From NCBI GenBank assembly GCA_050953445.1, contig JBMNMS010000002.1:248001-312000 (forward strand): a stretch of 64,000 nt of DNA, given 5' to 3'. Made by a program: the position numbers and the translations under genes. Under the pieces are notes generated by a model. The model was not told where the DNA came from. It saw only the letters and a list, made by a program, of their open reading frames with translations, and did no database searches. Positions 26,311-33,923 of this stretch are shown piece by piece (position 1 is the stretch's first letter; the number at the start of each line of letters is the position of its first letter). Source of the DNA: JBMNMS01 sp050953445. Its GTDB lineage: Bacteria; Bacillota; Clostridia; Peptostreptococcales; Anaerovoracaceae.

Positions 26311-27522
26311 ATGCAATTAAAAGACGTTAATATGACACCTGACAAGATTAAAGAACTGACCGAGAAGTACATGATCGAAACGTATGAAAGATTCCCATTT
26401 GTTGCTGTAAAAGCAAAGGACATGTATCTCTATGATGAGAATGGAAATGCCTACTTGGACTTTTATGGCGGAATCGCAGTAAACAGCGCAGGCAGCTGTA
26501 ATGATAAGGTTGTTGCTGCTATCAAAGATCAGGCAGAAGACCTTATTCACACCTTTAACTATCCCTATTCTATTCCTCAGGCAGTTCTTGCCGAATTAAT
26601 TTGTACCACCATTGGTATGGACAAAATTTTCTATCAAAACTCCGGAACAGAAGCAAATGAAGCTATGATAAAGATAGCCAGAAAGTATGGAACCGATAAC
26701 TTTGGTCCCAACAAATATGAAATTATCACAGCTCTCAAGGGCTTCCACGGAAGAACATATGGTGCTCTGTCTGCCACAGGACAACCTGATTCTGTACTTC
26801 ACAAAGGTTTCCAACCAATGCTCCCCGGATTCAAATATGCAGAATACAACAATCTGGATTCCTTCAAAAACGCAATAACAGAAAACACCATAGCTATTAT
26901 GGTAGAGCCGGTACAGGGTGAAGGCGGCGTATGGCCTGCAACCGACGAGTTCTTAAAAGGATTGAGAGATCTTTGCGACGAAAAAGGACTGCTCCTTCTG
27001 TTAGACGAAATTCAAACCGGTTGGTATAGAACCGGCCCTGCTATGGCATATCAAGGATATGGAATTAAACCTGATGCTGTGAGCATGGCTAAAGCTATGG
27101 GTGGCGGTGCTCCCATCGGAGCAATGTGTGCTACCGAAAAACTTGCCAAGACCTTTGGTCCCGGAACACACGGAAGTACTTATGCTGGAAGCTGTCTGAC
27201 ATGTGCTGCTGCATATGCAGAAATTAATGAATTGAAAGATCGCAAATTAGGCGAAAATGCTGCTGAAGTTGGTAACTACTTCATGGATAAACTGAGGACT
27301 CTTCCCCATGTTAAAGATGTAAGAGGAAAAGGTCTCTTAGTTGGCGTAGAATTCGATTTCCCGAAAGCAGCTGACATCAAGCGTTTTGCACTTGACAAAA
27401 AGTTGTTGACCACTTCTATTGGCACAAGCGTTATCAGGATGGTTCCGCCCCTTATCGCAACTAAAGAGCAATGCGACCAGGCTTATGACATCCTGAAAGA
27501 AGCTGTTGAAGCTCTCGCATAA
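26311..27522 (+). CDS. Class-III pyridoxal-phosphate aminotransferase, substrate uncertain
   Basis: A 403-residue class-III (omega) aminotransferase. The PLP lysine is in DAVSMAKAMGGGAPIGA (Lys near residue 255); the cofactor-binding LLLLDEIQTGWYRTG and the NSGTEANEAMIKIAR loop are canonical, and GSTYAGSCLTCAAA is near 290. The usual QTGFGRTG is QTGWYRTG here, which may affect the substrate pocket. Relatives use acetylornithine, 4-aminobutyrate, beta-alanine or taurine. The neighbour is a CoA-acylating aldehyde dehydrogenase, so the likely route is amine to aldehyde to acyl-CoA. Start ATG 26311 follows GGAGGGT. Codon use looks biased toward highly expressed codons, unlike the neighbours. Confidence 0.85.
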   Translation: MQLKDVNMTPDKIKELTEKYMIETYERFPFVAVKAKDMYLYDENGNAYLDFYGGIAVNSAGSCNDKVVAAIKDQAEDLIHTFNYPYSIPQAVLAELICTTIGMDKIFYQNSGTEANEAMIKIARKYGTDNFGPNKYEIITALKGFHGRTYGALSATGQPDSVLHKGFQPMLPGFKYAEYNNLDSFKNAITENTIAIMVEPVQGEGGVWPATDEFLKGLRDLCDEKGLLLLLDEIQTGWYRTGPAMAYQGYGIKPDAVSMAKAMGGGAPIGAMCATEKLAKTFGPGTHGSTYAGSCLTCAAAYAEINELKDRKLGENAAEVGNYFMDKLRTLPHVKDVRGKGLLVGVEFDFPKAADIKRFALDKKLLTTSIGTSVIRMVPPLIATKEQCDQAYDILKEAVEALA

Positions 27523-27581
27523 AAAGCTGATGTAAAATAAAGCCTTTTTTAATCTGATAATTAAGCAAAAAGACATATAAA

Positions 27582-27619
27582 TCAACCTTTGGCGATTGAC
27601 TATTTTCGCCAAAGGTTGA
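27582..27619 (+). repeat. Perfect 14-bp inverted repeat between the aminotransferase and aldehyde dehydrogenase genes
   Basis: TCAACCTTTGGCGA (27582-27595) and TCGCCAAAGGTTGA (27606-27619) are exact reverse complements around a 10-base spacer. No T run follows, so it is not an ordinary terminator. A TTGACT at 27596-27601 and CATATAAC after the repeat could form a promoter overlapping it, so an operator is possible, as is an mRNA-stabilising stem. Confidence 0.8.
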
Positions 27620-27655
27620 CATATAACACAGAAAAGGAAATGAGGTAAAACCATT

Positions 27656-29032
27656 ATGGATGCTAAAGAATATGTTGCGGGTTTAATTAAAAAAAGCAGA
27701 GCGGCACAAGAAGTATTTGCAACCTACAACCAAGAGCAGGTTGATAAAGTAGTTCGCGCTGTCGGTAAAGCCGTATTTGATAAGGGCGAAGAACTTGCTC
27801 GCCTGGCTGTTGACGAAACCAAAATGGGTTCTTTTGAACACAAAATCATGAAAAACAAGGGTAAGGCAACAGCAGTGTGGAACTGGCTCAAAGACAAGAA
27901 AAGCGTTGGAATCATTGAGACTGTTCACATCTACGGTAAGAGAATAGACAAGGTTGCTCATCCCATGGGTGTTGTAGGTGCTATCGCTCCGGTTACAAAC
28001 CCTGTTATGACTCCTAACCAGAATGCAATGATAGCTTTAAAGGGAAGAAACTCCATGATCGTTGCACCACATCCTGCTGGAAGAAAGACCGGTTGGGAAA
28101 CATGTGAGGTAATGAGAGCTGCTTTGAAAGAAGTTGGAGCACCTGAAGATTTGATCCTTTGCATAGAGCCTGATATGGTTACTCTTGAAACTTCCGCAGC
28201 TGTAATGTCCATGACAGATGTATGTATAGCCACAGGTGGCCCAGGAATGGTTAAAGCTGCCTATAGTGCAGGAAAACCCGCATACGGTGTAGGTGCTGGA
28301 AACATGCAGTGCCTGGTTGATAAAGATGCAGTTGTTGCAGATATCGTGCCAATGATCATTACCGGTAGAACTTATGACAACGGAGTTCTTTGCACATGTG
28401 AGCAGAACTTTATCTGTCATGAAGACATGTTTGATGAAATGATTGCCGAATTTGCTAAGAATGATGTAGTTTACATCAGTGACGAAAAAGATGTGAACAC
28501 TCTTAGAGATACTGTATTCCCTGATGGAGCTCTCAACAAGCAGGCTGTAGGCTTAAAGGCTCCCGCCATCGCTAAAATGGCAGGTCTGGATGTTCCTGAG
28601 AACACCAAGGCATTGATTGTTAAAGCAAATGGTGCAGGAGCAAAGGACACCTTCTCAAAAGAGAAGCTCTTCCCGGTACTTGCAGCTTACACATACAAAG
28701 AATGGCCTGAAGCTGTTCAAATTGCCATCGACAATGTTGAGTTGGAAGGAAAGGGTCACAGTACTGTTGTTCACTCACATACACAGGCTAACATCGAGTA
28801 TGCCGGCATTAACCTGCCCGTATCCCGTCTCCTGGTAAACGGAATCGGTTCCTCTGGTGTAGGCGGTGCCTATACAAACGGATTTGCTCCAACAGCTACA
28901 TTGGGTTGCGGATCCTGGGGTAATAACAGTATCGCAGAAAACCTTGACTACATTCACTTGATCAACGTGAGCAGAATAGGTTACACAGATCCTAATTTCC
29001 CAATTCCAACACCGGATGAAGTTTGGGGCTAG
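27656..29032 (+). CDS. CoA-acylating aldehyde dehydrogenase (EutE/SucD/SauS-type)
   Basis: A 458-residue acylating aldehyde dehydrogenase, which oxidises an aldehyde to an acyl-CoA with NAD(P)+. NAD-binding TGGPGMVKAAYSAGKPAYGVGAGN (key part GGPGMVKAAY near 197) and the catalytic cysteine segment NGVLCTCEQNF (near 242) are present; the common sequence is GxxCASEQ, so CTCEQ is a variant with a second cysteine. The end GCGSWGNNSIAENLDY is typical of this class. With the adjacent aminotransferase it could serve 4-aminobutyrate (succinate semialdehyde), taurine (sulfoacetaldehyde) or beta-alanine-type degradation; ethanolamine is less likely since no eut genes are near. Confidence 0.88.
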   Translation: MDAKEYVAGLIKKSRAAQEVFATYNQEQVDKVVRAVGKAVFDKGEELARLAVDETKMGSFEHKIMKNKGKATAVWNWLKDKKSVGIIETVHIYGKRIDKVAHPMGVVGAIAPVTNPVMTPNQNAMIALKGRNSMIVAPHPAGRKTGWETCEVMRAALKEVGAPEDLILCIEPDMVTLETSAAVMSMTDVCIATGGPGMVKAAYSAGKPAYGVGAGNMQCLVDKDAVVADIVPMIITGRTYDNGVLCTCEQNFICHEDMFDEMIAEFAKNDVVYISDEKDVNTLRDTVFPDGALNKQAVGLKAPAIAKMAGLDVPENTKALIVKANGAGAKDTFSKEKLFPVLAAYTYKEWPEAVQIAIDNVELEGKGHSTVVHSHTQANIEYAGINLPVSRLLVNGIGSSGVGGAYTNGFAPTATLGCGSWGNNSIAENLDYIHLINVSRIGYTDPNFPIPTPDEVWG

Positions 29033-29114
29033 TTGAAACAAAGTAGATTTATCTATTAAGTTTTCCGTGTCAGGTGTGAATTCTGGTAAACTTAAATAGG
29101 AAAGGTAAAATTAT

Positions 29115-29158
29115 AGTCCGACCTGAGCATAGTAAATGCCTTCAGGTCGGGCTTTTTT
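29115..29158 (+). terminator. Terminator after the aldehyde dehydrogenase gene
   Basis: A 12-bp stem (29115-29126 with 29142-29153, core CCGACCTGA/TCAGGTCGG, one G-T pair) extended by a further GCAT/ATGC pairing, followed by six T. Confidence 0.9.
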
Positions 29159-29171
29159 GTGCTCTCATCTA

Positions 29172-29200
29172 TTGACATATATTGGAAACAATAATATAAT
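29172..29200 (+). promoter_or_regulatory. Consensus promoter of comEA-bofC-spoIVB
   Basis: TTGACA (29172-29177), 17-base spacer, TATAAT (29195-29200), both perfect. The transcript would start near 29207, so the first in-frame ATG at 29201 cannot be used and the start at 29228 is supported. Confidence 0.88.
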
Positions 29201-29227
29201 ATGTATATCAATATAGTGAAGGCGGTT

Positions 29228-29887
29228 ATGGATTCGATGAATAATAGAAAGAAGGTAATAATAATAATAGCAATTATATCACTTGCAATTATAACCCTAA
29301 TTGGATATTTGTCGGATTCTGGTAAGGGGGAAATAGATGATGAAAATATTGATCAGATATTTCATGAATATGATTTTCAATCCCTTGATGGATATGGAAA
29401 GGAAAACCCTTATGATGATGGTGATGAATATGTCATAGTTGATGTATCCGGTGCCGTAGAGGAGCCAAATGTTCTTACCCTGCCTGCCGGTAGCAGGGTG
29501 TATCAGGCAATTGAAGGGGCTGGAGGGTTAAAGAACAGTGCTGAAACTAAGGATATAAATTTGGCGGCACAATTGATTGACGGAACGAAAATATATATTC
29601 CTACTGTGGAGGAAAGCAAAGATGCAAATGTGGATAATGGGGGGTCTAAGGCAGGCTTTTATGGGGTGAACAGGGATAGCTCCAATGGCGGTGGAAAAAT
29701 AAATATTAATTCTGCCAATAGTGATGAGTTGCAAAGGCTTACCGGTGTCGGGCCTTCTACCGCAGATAAAATATTGCAGTATAGAAAGGAATACGGCAAA
29801 TTCAATAAAATTGAAGATTTGATGAACATCAGTGGAATAGGGGAAAAAACTTTTCAGAAGCTAAAAGATAAGATTTGTGTGGAATAA
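29228..29887 (+). CDS. comEA: ComEA-type DNA-binding protein (SLBB + helix-hairpin-helix)
   Basis: A 219-residue membrane-anchored protein: one N-terminal helix (about 9-28), an SLBB domain (about 75-135, DVSGAVEEPNVLTLPAGSRV) and a C-terminal double helix-hairpin-helix (about 157-218, ININSANSDELQRLTGVG and LMNISGIGEKTFQKL). ComEA binds DNA at the cell surface in natural transformation. comEC and comEB are not adjacent. The start was chosen at ATG 29228 because it follows GAAGG and lies downstream of the promoter. Confidence 0.9.
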   Translation: MDSMNNRKKVIIIIAIISLAIITLIGYLSDSGKGEIDDENIDQIFHEYDFQSLDGYGKENPYDDGDEYVIVDVSGAVEEPNVLTLPAGSRVYQAIEGAGGLKNSAETKDINLAAQLIDGTKIYIPTVEESKDANVDNGGSKAGFYGVNRDSSNGGGKININSANSDELQRLTGVGPSTADKILQYRKEYGKFNKIEDLMNISGIGEKTFQKLKDKICVE

Positions 29888-29929
29888 AACATGGAAAAAT
29901 AGACGACAATACCATAAGAGGTGATGAAA

Positions 29930-30331
29930 ATGTTTAGTAAACGAAAAAGCTTCTGGAGGGGAAAGTGGTATTTCCTTCTTATTATAGGCTTGCTGGGTCT
30001 GGGCTATTGGTTTAATGGAGGATTTAATAAAGAAGAATCCAATATGATCCCTGATACCAGTGCCGCCGTCAGGCAGTCTACCACCGATTACGCATCTCAA
30101 AATTCTTCAAGGAATGATGACGACACAAATGAGCCATATTATAGGGTAATTGAGGAAGAGGGTTTTATAAAGATTTATTTTTGTGATGAAAAGGGGATAG
30201 AAAAGTTTGTAAAGGATACCGATATTAATTTCGACATGCTAAATGAATCCGATCAGGACCTGTTCAAAGGAGGGCTAATAGTTAGGAATAAGGATGAATT
30301 GGATGAATTGCTGCAGGATTTCGAGAGTTAA
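29930..30331 (+). CDS. BofC C-terminal domain-like membrane protein
   Basis: A 133-residue protein with one N-terminal membrane helix (about 14-30), a low-complexity Ser/Asn/Asp linker and a C-terminal domain of about 62 residues (YYRVIEEEGFIKIYF, then DTDINFDMLNESDQDLFKGG and DELDELLQDFES). The latter matches what I know of the BofC C-terminal domain. BofC modulates SpoIVB activity in the forespore. It lies three bases before spoIVB, which supports that role. The start ATG 29930 is fixed by AGAGGTGA five bases upstream. The N-terminal BofC domain is missing. Confidence 0.75.
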   Translation: MFSKRKSFWRGKWYFLLIIGLLGLGYWFNGGFNKEESNMIPDTSAAVRQSTTDYASQNSSRNDDDTNEPYYRVIEEEGFIKIYFCDEKGIEKFVKDTDINFDMLNESDQDLFKGGLIVRNKDELDELLQDFES

Positions 30332-30334
30332 GCC

Positions 30335-31444
30335 ATGGAGAGGAATTTAGCTAAGCGTGCAGGTATTACATTGGCTGCCATTGCGATATCTGCGATATTA
30401 TTTTTAGGTGGCATACATTCTTTTTTACCCAACAATATTAAAGTTTTTACCGATGAAATAAAAACTTTATCCCTGCCTTTTAAAGATGTCACCATTACCG
30501 TATTGCCGGAAGTGCGCTTGATTCCCGGTGGGCAATCAGTAGGCGTTACTTTGGATGTAAAAGGGGTGTTAGTGGTTGGGCTGGAAGAGATAAAGCAAAA
30601 GGACGGACAATTGATTAATCCCGGATTGAAAGCCGGTTTGCAGATTGGCGATAGTATCCTTGATATAAATGGTATTAAGGTCGATTCGGCAGCGGAGGTA
30701 CGGGAAATAATAAACAGACCTGAGGGAAAGGCGAAATTGCGCGTCCGAAGGGGAGATGAGATTATAAATATAGAAATTCACCCGGTACTATCGGCTGAGG
30801 ATAACAGCTATAAAATTGGAGTATGGGTGCGTGATAAAACGGCGGGACTGGGTACATTGACCTTTTACGATCCCCATGAAAAAACCTTCGGTGCTCTTGG
30901 GCATGGCATCCTTGATCCCGTAACGGGGGATTTATTACAGGTTCGATCGGGAAGATTATTAAACACCCGTGTTGAATCTGTAAAACAGGGTAAGGCCGGG
31001 AAGCCGGGTGAAATACGCGGTATTTTTTATGAAGCAGAGGAACCGTTAGGGGAGTTGAAAAAAAACACTGTGCAGGGCATATTTGGAACTTTGGATAGAG
31101 ACTTAGATAATCCCTATAATTTTGAACCGATGCCCATAGGATATCAATATGAGATTAAGGAGGGACCCGCATATATTCTGACCACTTTAGAAGGAAATAC
31201 CATTGAGAAATTTGATGTAAATATTGAAAAAATATACAATCAAAACCGACCCAGTACTAAGAGTATGGTGATTAAAGTTGTCGATGATAGACTTATGGCA
31301 AAAACCGGTGGAATAGTACAAGGTATGAGCGGTAGCCCCATAATACAGAATGGGAAAATAATAGGTGCCATTACACATGTGTTTGTCAATGAGCCTAAAA
31401 AAGGTTATGGGATTTTTGTAGAGTGGATGGTACAGCATTTGTAG
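30335..31444 (+). CDS. spoIVB: SpoIVB peptidase (S55)
   Basis: SpoIVB (369 residues) is the forespore serine protease that crosses the membrane and activates SpoIVFB by cutting SpoIVFA, thereby allowing pro-sigma-K processing. An N-terminal membrane segment (about 9-28) is followed by a PDZ domain (about 95-165, GLQIGDSILDINGIKV) and the S55 domain with the catalytic His in GALGHGILD (near 190) and Ser in GMSGSPII (near 333). Its start is close behind the bofC-like gene and the ribosome binding site is weak, suggesting translational coupling. Confidence 0.95.
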   Translation: MERNLAKRAGITLAAIAISAILFLGGIHSFLPNNIKVFTDEIKTLSLPFKDVTITVLPEVRLIPGGQSVGVTLDVKGVLVVGLEEIKQKDGQLINPGLKAGLQIGDSILDINGIKVDSAAEVREIINRPEGKAKLRVRRGDEIINIEIHPVLSAEDNSYKIGVWVRDKTAGLGTLTFYDPHEKTFGALGHGILDPVTGDLLQVRSGRLLNTRVESVKQGKAGKPGEIRGIFYEAEEPLGELKKNTVQGIFGTLDRDLDNPYNFEPMPIGYQYEIKEGPAYILTTLEGNTIEKFDVNIEKIYNQNRPSTKSMVIKVVDDRLMAKTGGIVQGMSGSPIIQNGKIIGAITHVFVNEPKKGYGIFVEWMVQHL

Positions 31445-31467
31445 ACAATAAAGTTTTCTGAATAATG

Positions 31468-31484
31468 AGTCGAATTATGTCGAT
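31468..31484 (+). promoter_or_regulatory. Two 0A-box-like elements upstream of spo0A
   Basis: AGTCGAA (31468-31474) and TGTCGAT (31478-31484) each match six of seven bases of the 0A box TGTCGAA and lie exactly 10 bases apart, on one face of the helix. They may mediate spo0A autoregulation. Two imperfect 7-mers can arise by chance. Confidence 0.4.
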
Positions 31485-31600
31485 GGATGAGGAAGAAATG
31501 TGAAATCTTGTTGTTGCAAAGAATGTCAATCTTCTTTAAGATATAAGAAGGATTAGAATATTAGTGAGTTAAAGGGATTAAAAAAAGGGGGATTGAATTA

Positions 31601-32401
31601 ATGAACAAAATCAGAGTGGGCATAGCAGATGATAACAGGGATTTTTGTGACATACTGACGGATTTTTTTGAAGAACAAAAGGACATTGAGATAGTTTTTA
31701 CGGCAAATGATGGCCTGAAAGCAGTTGATACATTTATAAGAGAAAAGCCGGACATCTTGTTGCTCGACATTATTATGCCATATTTGGACGGATTAGGTGT
31801 TTTGGAAAGACTGAACTCAATGGAATTGGGATATGATCCAAAAATTATAATGTTATCCGCAGTAGGTCAAGAATCGATCACTCAAAAAGCAATTAATTTG
31901 GGGGCAGAATATTATGTCGTTAAACCATTCGACTTGAGTCTGCTTGCCAAACGTATTCAGCAATTGGCTGGAAAGGATATGGGGGAACAGGGGAATACAA
32001 AAACAGAGGGAATTAAATCCCTTTTAAACCGGGAAGAATCGAAACATAATGATTTGGAAATTGAAATCACAAACATTATTCATGAAGTAGGGGTGCCGGC
32101 ACATATAAAAGGGTATCAATACCTTAGGAATGCCATAGCGATGGTTGTCAACGACATGGATCTTTTAGGAGCTGTGACCAAGGAACTATATCCTGCCATT
32201 GCCAAAATGAACAACACTACACCCAGTAGGGTGGAAAGAGCTATAAGGCATGCCATTGAGGTGGCATGGAACAGAGGGAAGATAGAGACTATCGACAATC
32301 TGTTTGGATATACGGTACACAATGACAAAGGAAAACCTACCAATTCGGAATTCATTGCAATAATAGCTGATAAATTAAGGCTTGAAAGAAAAGTTTCATG
32401 A
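31601..32401 (+). CDS. spo0A: Sporulation transcription factor Spo0A
   Basis: Spo0A (266 residues) is the master response regulator of entry into sporulation. The receiver domain has the acidic pocket DDNRDF, the phosphorylated Asp in LLLDIIMPYLDG (near residue 56) and the conserved Lys in VVKPFDL (near 108). The C-terminal DNA-binding domain contains TPSRVERAIRHAIEVAWNRG and ends normally. AAAGGGGGA precedes the ATG by seven to eight bases. As in nearly all spore formers it follows spoIVB. Confidence 0.98.
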   Translation: MNKIRVGIADDNRDFCDILTDFFEEQKDIEIVFTANDGLKAVDTFIREKPDILLLDIIMPYLDGLGVLERLNSMELGYDPKIIMLSAVGQESITQKAINLGAEYYVVKPFDLSLLAKRIQQLAGKDMGEQGNTKTEGIKSLLNREESKHNDLEIEITNIIHEVGVPAHIKGYQYLRNAIAMVVNDMDLLGAVTKELYPAIAKMNNTTPSRVERAIRHAIEVAWNRGKIETIDNLFGYTVHNDKGKPTNSEFIAIIADKLRLERKVS

Positions 32402-32418
32402 TTTGAAAATAATAGCTG

Positions 32419-32450
32419 CCGATTCTGCTTAAACAGGGAATCGGTTTTTT
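32419..32450 (+). terminator. Terminator after spo0A
   Basis: CCGATTC (32419-32425) pairs with GAATCGG (32438-32444), followed by six T. Confidence 0.85.
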
Positions 32451-32452
32451 AT

Positions 32453-32481
32453 TTGACAGTATCCCATAATTAATATATCAT
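32453..32481 (+). promoter_or_regulatory. Promoter of ddh
   Basis: TTGACA (32453-32458), 17-base spacer, TATCAT (32476-32481), immediately after the spo0A terminator. Confidence 0.82.
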
Positions 32482-32524
32482 AGGAAAATAAATGTTTTAA
32501 GGTATATCATGAAGGAGAGATAAA

Positions 32525-33511
32525 ATGACCGTAAAAATTGGAATTATGGGCTATGGAAATCTGGGAAAGGGTGTGGAATGTGCTATTGTCAATAATCCGG
32601 ACATGGAATTAGTGACTGTTTTTACGCGCAGGGATCCATCCGACCTGGCTTTGTTGACTCCTGATATCAAGGTTCACCATGTGGATGATGCGGAAAGCTT
32701 CATAGGGAAGATTGATGTGATGATACTTTGCGGTGGAAGCGCATCTGACCTCCCCGTACAAACGCCAAAGTATGCCAAACATTTTAATGTTGTGGACAGT
32801 TTTGACAATCACGGTAAAATTCCCGAACATTTCGAGAAGGTGGATTTTGCCGCAAGAAAAGGGAAGAAATTAGCCCTCATTTCCGCCGGATGGGATCCGG
32901 GAATGTTTTCCTTAAATCGACTTTATGGCAATGCAATTCTGCCTAAAGGTATGGATTATACCTTCTGGGGCAAAGGTGTCAGCCAAGGCCATTCTGATGC
33001 TATCAGAAGGATTCCTGGTGTTAAAGATGCCAAACAATATACCATTCCTATTGAGGACGCCCTGAACCAGGTTAGAAAAGGACAAAATCCTATGTTAGAA
33101 AAAGGGGATAGACATAGGAGGGAGTGCTTTGTAGTGGCGGAGGAAGGCTCCGATCTTGAATTTATTCGAAACCAGATAGTCACAATGCCGGATTATTTTG
33201 AAGGATATGATACCAGCGTTTCATTCATCACCCAGGAGGAATTGGATAGGGAACATGGGGGCATGCCTCATGGGGGAACGGTGATAAGAAGTGGAAGAAC
33301 GGGCTGGAATAATGAAAACATACATACGGTTGAATACAGACTTAATCTTGGATTAAACCCGGAGTTTACAGCCTCTGTTTTAATTGCTGCTGCAAGAGCG
33401 GTAAACCGGTTGAATAAGGAAGGGGAAACCGGGTGTAAGACACTATTTGACATACCCCCCGCTTATCTTTCTGCCAGAACAGGAGGAGAGTTGCGTCAGC
33501 AGCTATTATAG
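32525..33511 (+). CDS. ddh: meso-Diaminopimelate dehydrogenase
   Basis: Ddh (328 residues) catalyses reductive amination of tetrahydrodipicolinate (its open keto form) directly to meso-diaminopimelate with NADPH, a one-step alternative to the succinylase, acetylase and aminotransferase routes. The nucleotide-binding start IGIMGYGNLGKGVE and the FTRRDP NADP-phosphate contact are visible, and SAGWDPGMFSLNRLY and WGKGVSQGHSDAIR are family stretches. GAAGGAGAG precedes the ATG. It has its own promoter and lies outside the lysine-riboswitch transcript. Confidence 0.95.
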   Translation: MTVKIGIMGYGNLGKGVECAIVNNPDMELVTVFTRRDPSDLALLTPDIKVHHVDDAESFIGKIDVMILCGGSASDLPVQTPKYAKHFNVVDSFDNHGKIPEHFEKVDFAARKGKKLALISAGWDPGMFSLNRLYGNAILPKGMDYTFWGKGVSQGHSDAIRRIPGVKDAKQYTIPIEDALNQVRKGQNPMLEKGDRHRRECFVVAEEGSDLEFIRNQIVTMPDYFEGYDTSVSFITQEELDREHGGMPHGGTVIRSGRTGWNNENIHTVEYRLNLGLNPEFTASVLIAAARAVNRLNKEGETGCKTLFDIPPAYLSARTGGELRQQLL

Positions 33512-33566
33512 GTGTAGGCACTATTAGTCTGAATTTTTCAACTTTGCAGGCTTTATTAAATAATAC

Positions 33567-33595
33567 TTGAATTTCTTCGGTTTAAATGTTATAAG
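33567..33595 (+). promoter_or_regulatory. Promoter of the lysine-riboswitch operon
   Basis: TTGAAT (33567-33572), 17-base spacer, TATAAG (33590-33595). The predicted start near 33602 lies just before the riboswitch P1 stem. Confidence 0.75.
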
Positions 33596-33609
33596 TAGTG
33601 TAATACGCA

Positions 33610-33774
33610 AAGATAGAGGTTGCGAAAACGATGATCGCCATCGTAGCCGGTAGGCAATGAGGGTGGCGGGAGGCAATTTCGCCGAACCGCGGGAACAGAC
33701 ATGAACCCGTAGGTGGGTCTGCGGAGAATATCTGCAGAACTGTCTGCAACAGGTGATTGCAGGTGAGCTATCTT
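33610..33774 (+). ncRNA. Lysine riboswitch (L box)
   Basis: The 412-base space before lysA holds a lysine riboswitch. P1 is AAGATAG (33610-33616) with CTATCTT (33768-33774). The core has AGAGGTTGCG after P1, GGAGGCAATTTCGCCGAA in the middle and CTGTCTGCAACAGG near the end, all L-box signatures. The following sequence contains a terminator (33839-33875), and the bases forming P1's 3' side can instead pair with the terminator's 5' side. High lysine should therefore stop transcription of lysA-dapA-dapB. Confidence 0.93.
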
Positions 33775-33838
33775 GCTGACTATATTATATTGATTATATT
33801 ATGACATGGGGCATAACAACATATAATTCAGTGTAATT

Positions 33839-33875
33839 CCGGTCGGTAAGATTAGCCTTACTGGTCGGTTTTTTT
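33839..33875 (+). terminator. Riboswitch-controlled terminator
   Basis: A 12-bp stem CCGGTCGGTAAG (33839-33850) with CTTACTGGTCGG (33857-33868), including three G-T pairs, six-base loop, then seven T. It is 48 bases before the lysA start. Confidence 0.92.
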
Positions 33876-33923
33876 ATTGCATTTTGCCTTATCAAATATG
33901 CCGTATTAGAAAGGAACATTGTT

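Noticed and set aside
27582..27619. Inverted repeat as an ordinary terminator of the aminotransferase gene
   Set aside because: No T run follows the second arm; the sequence after it is CATATAACACAG.
31545..31565. Sigma-H promoter before spo0A
   Set aside because: A GAAGGATTA fits the -35 consensus, but no GAAT-type -10 lies at the needed distance.
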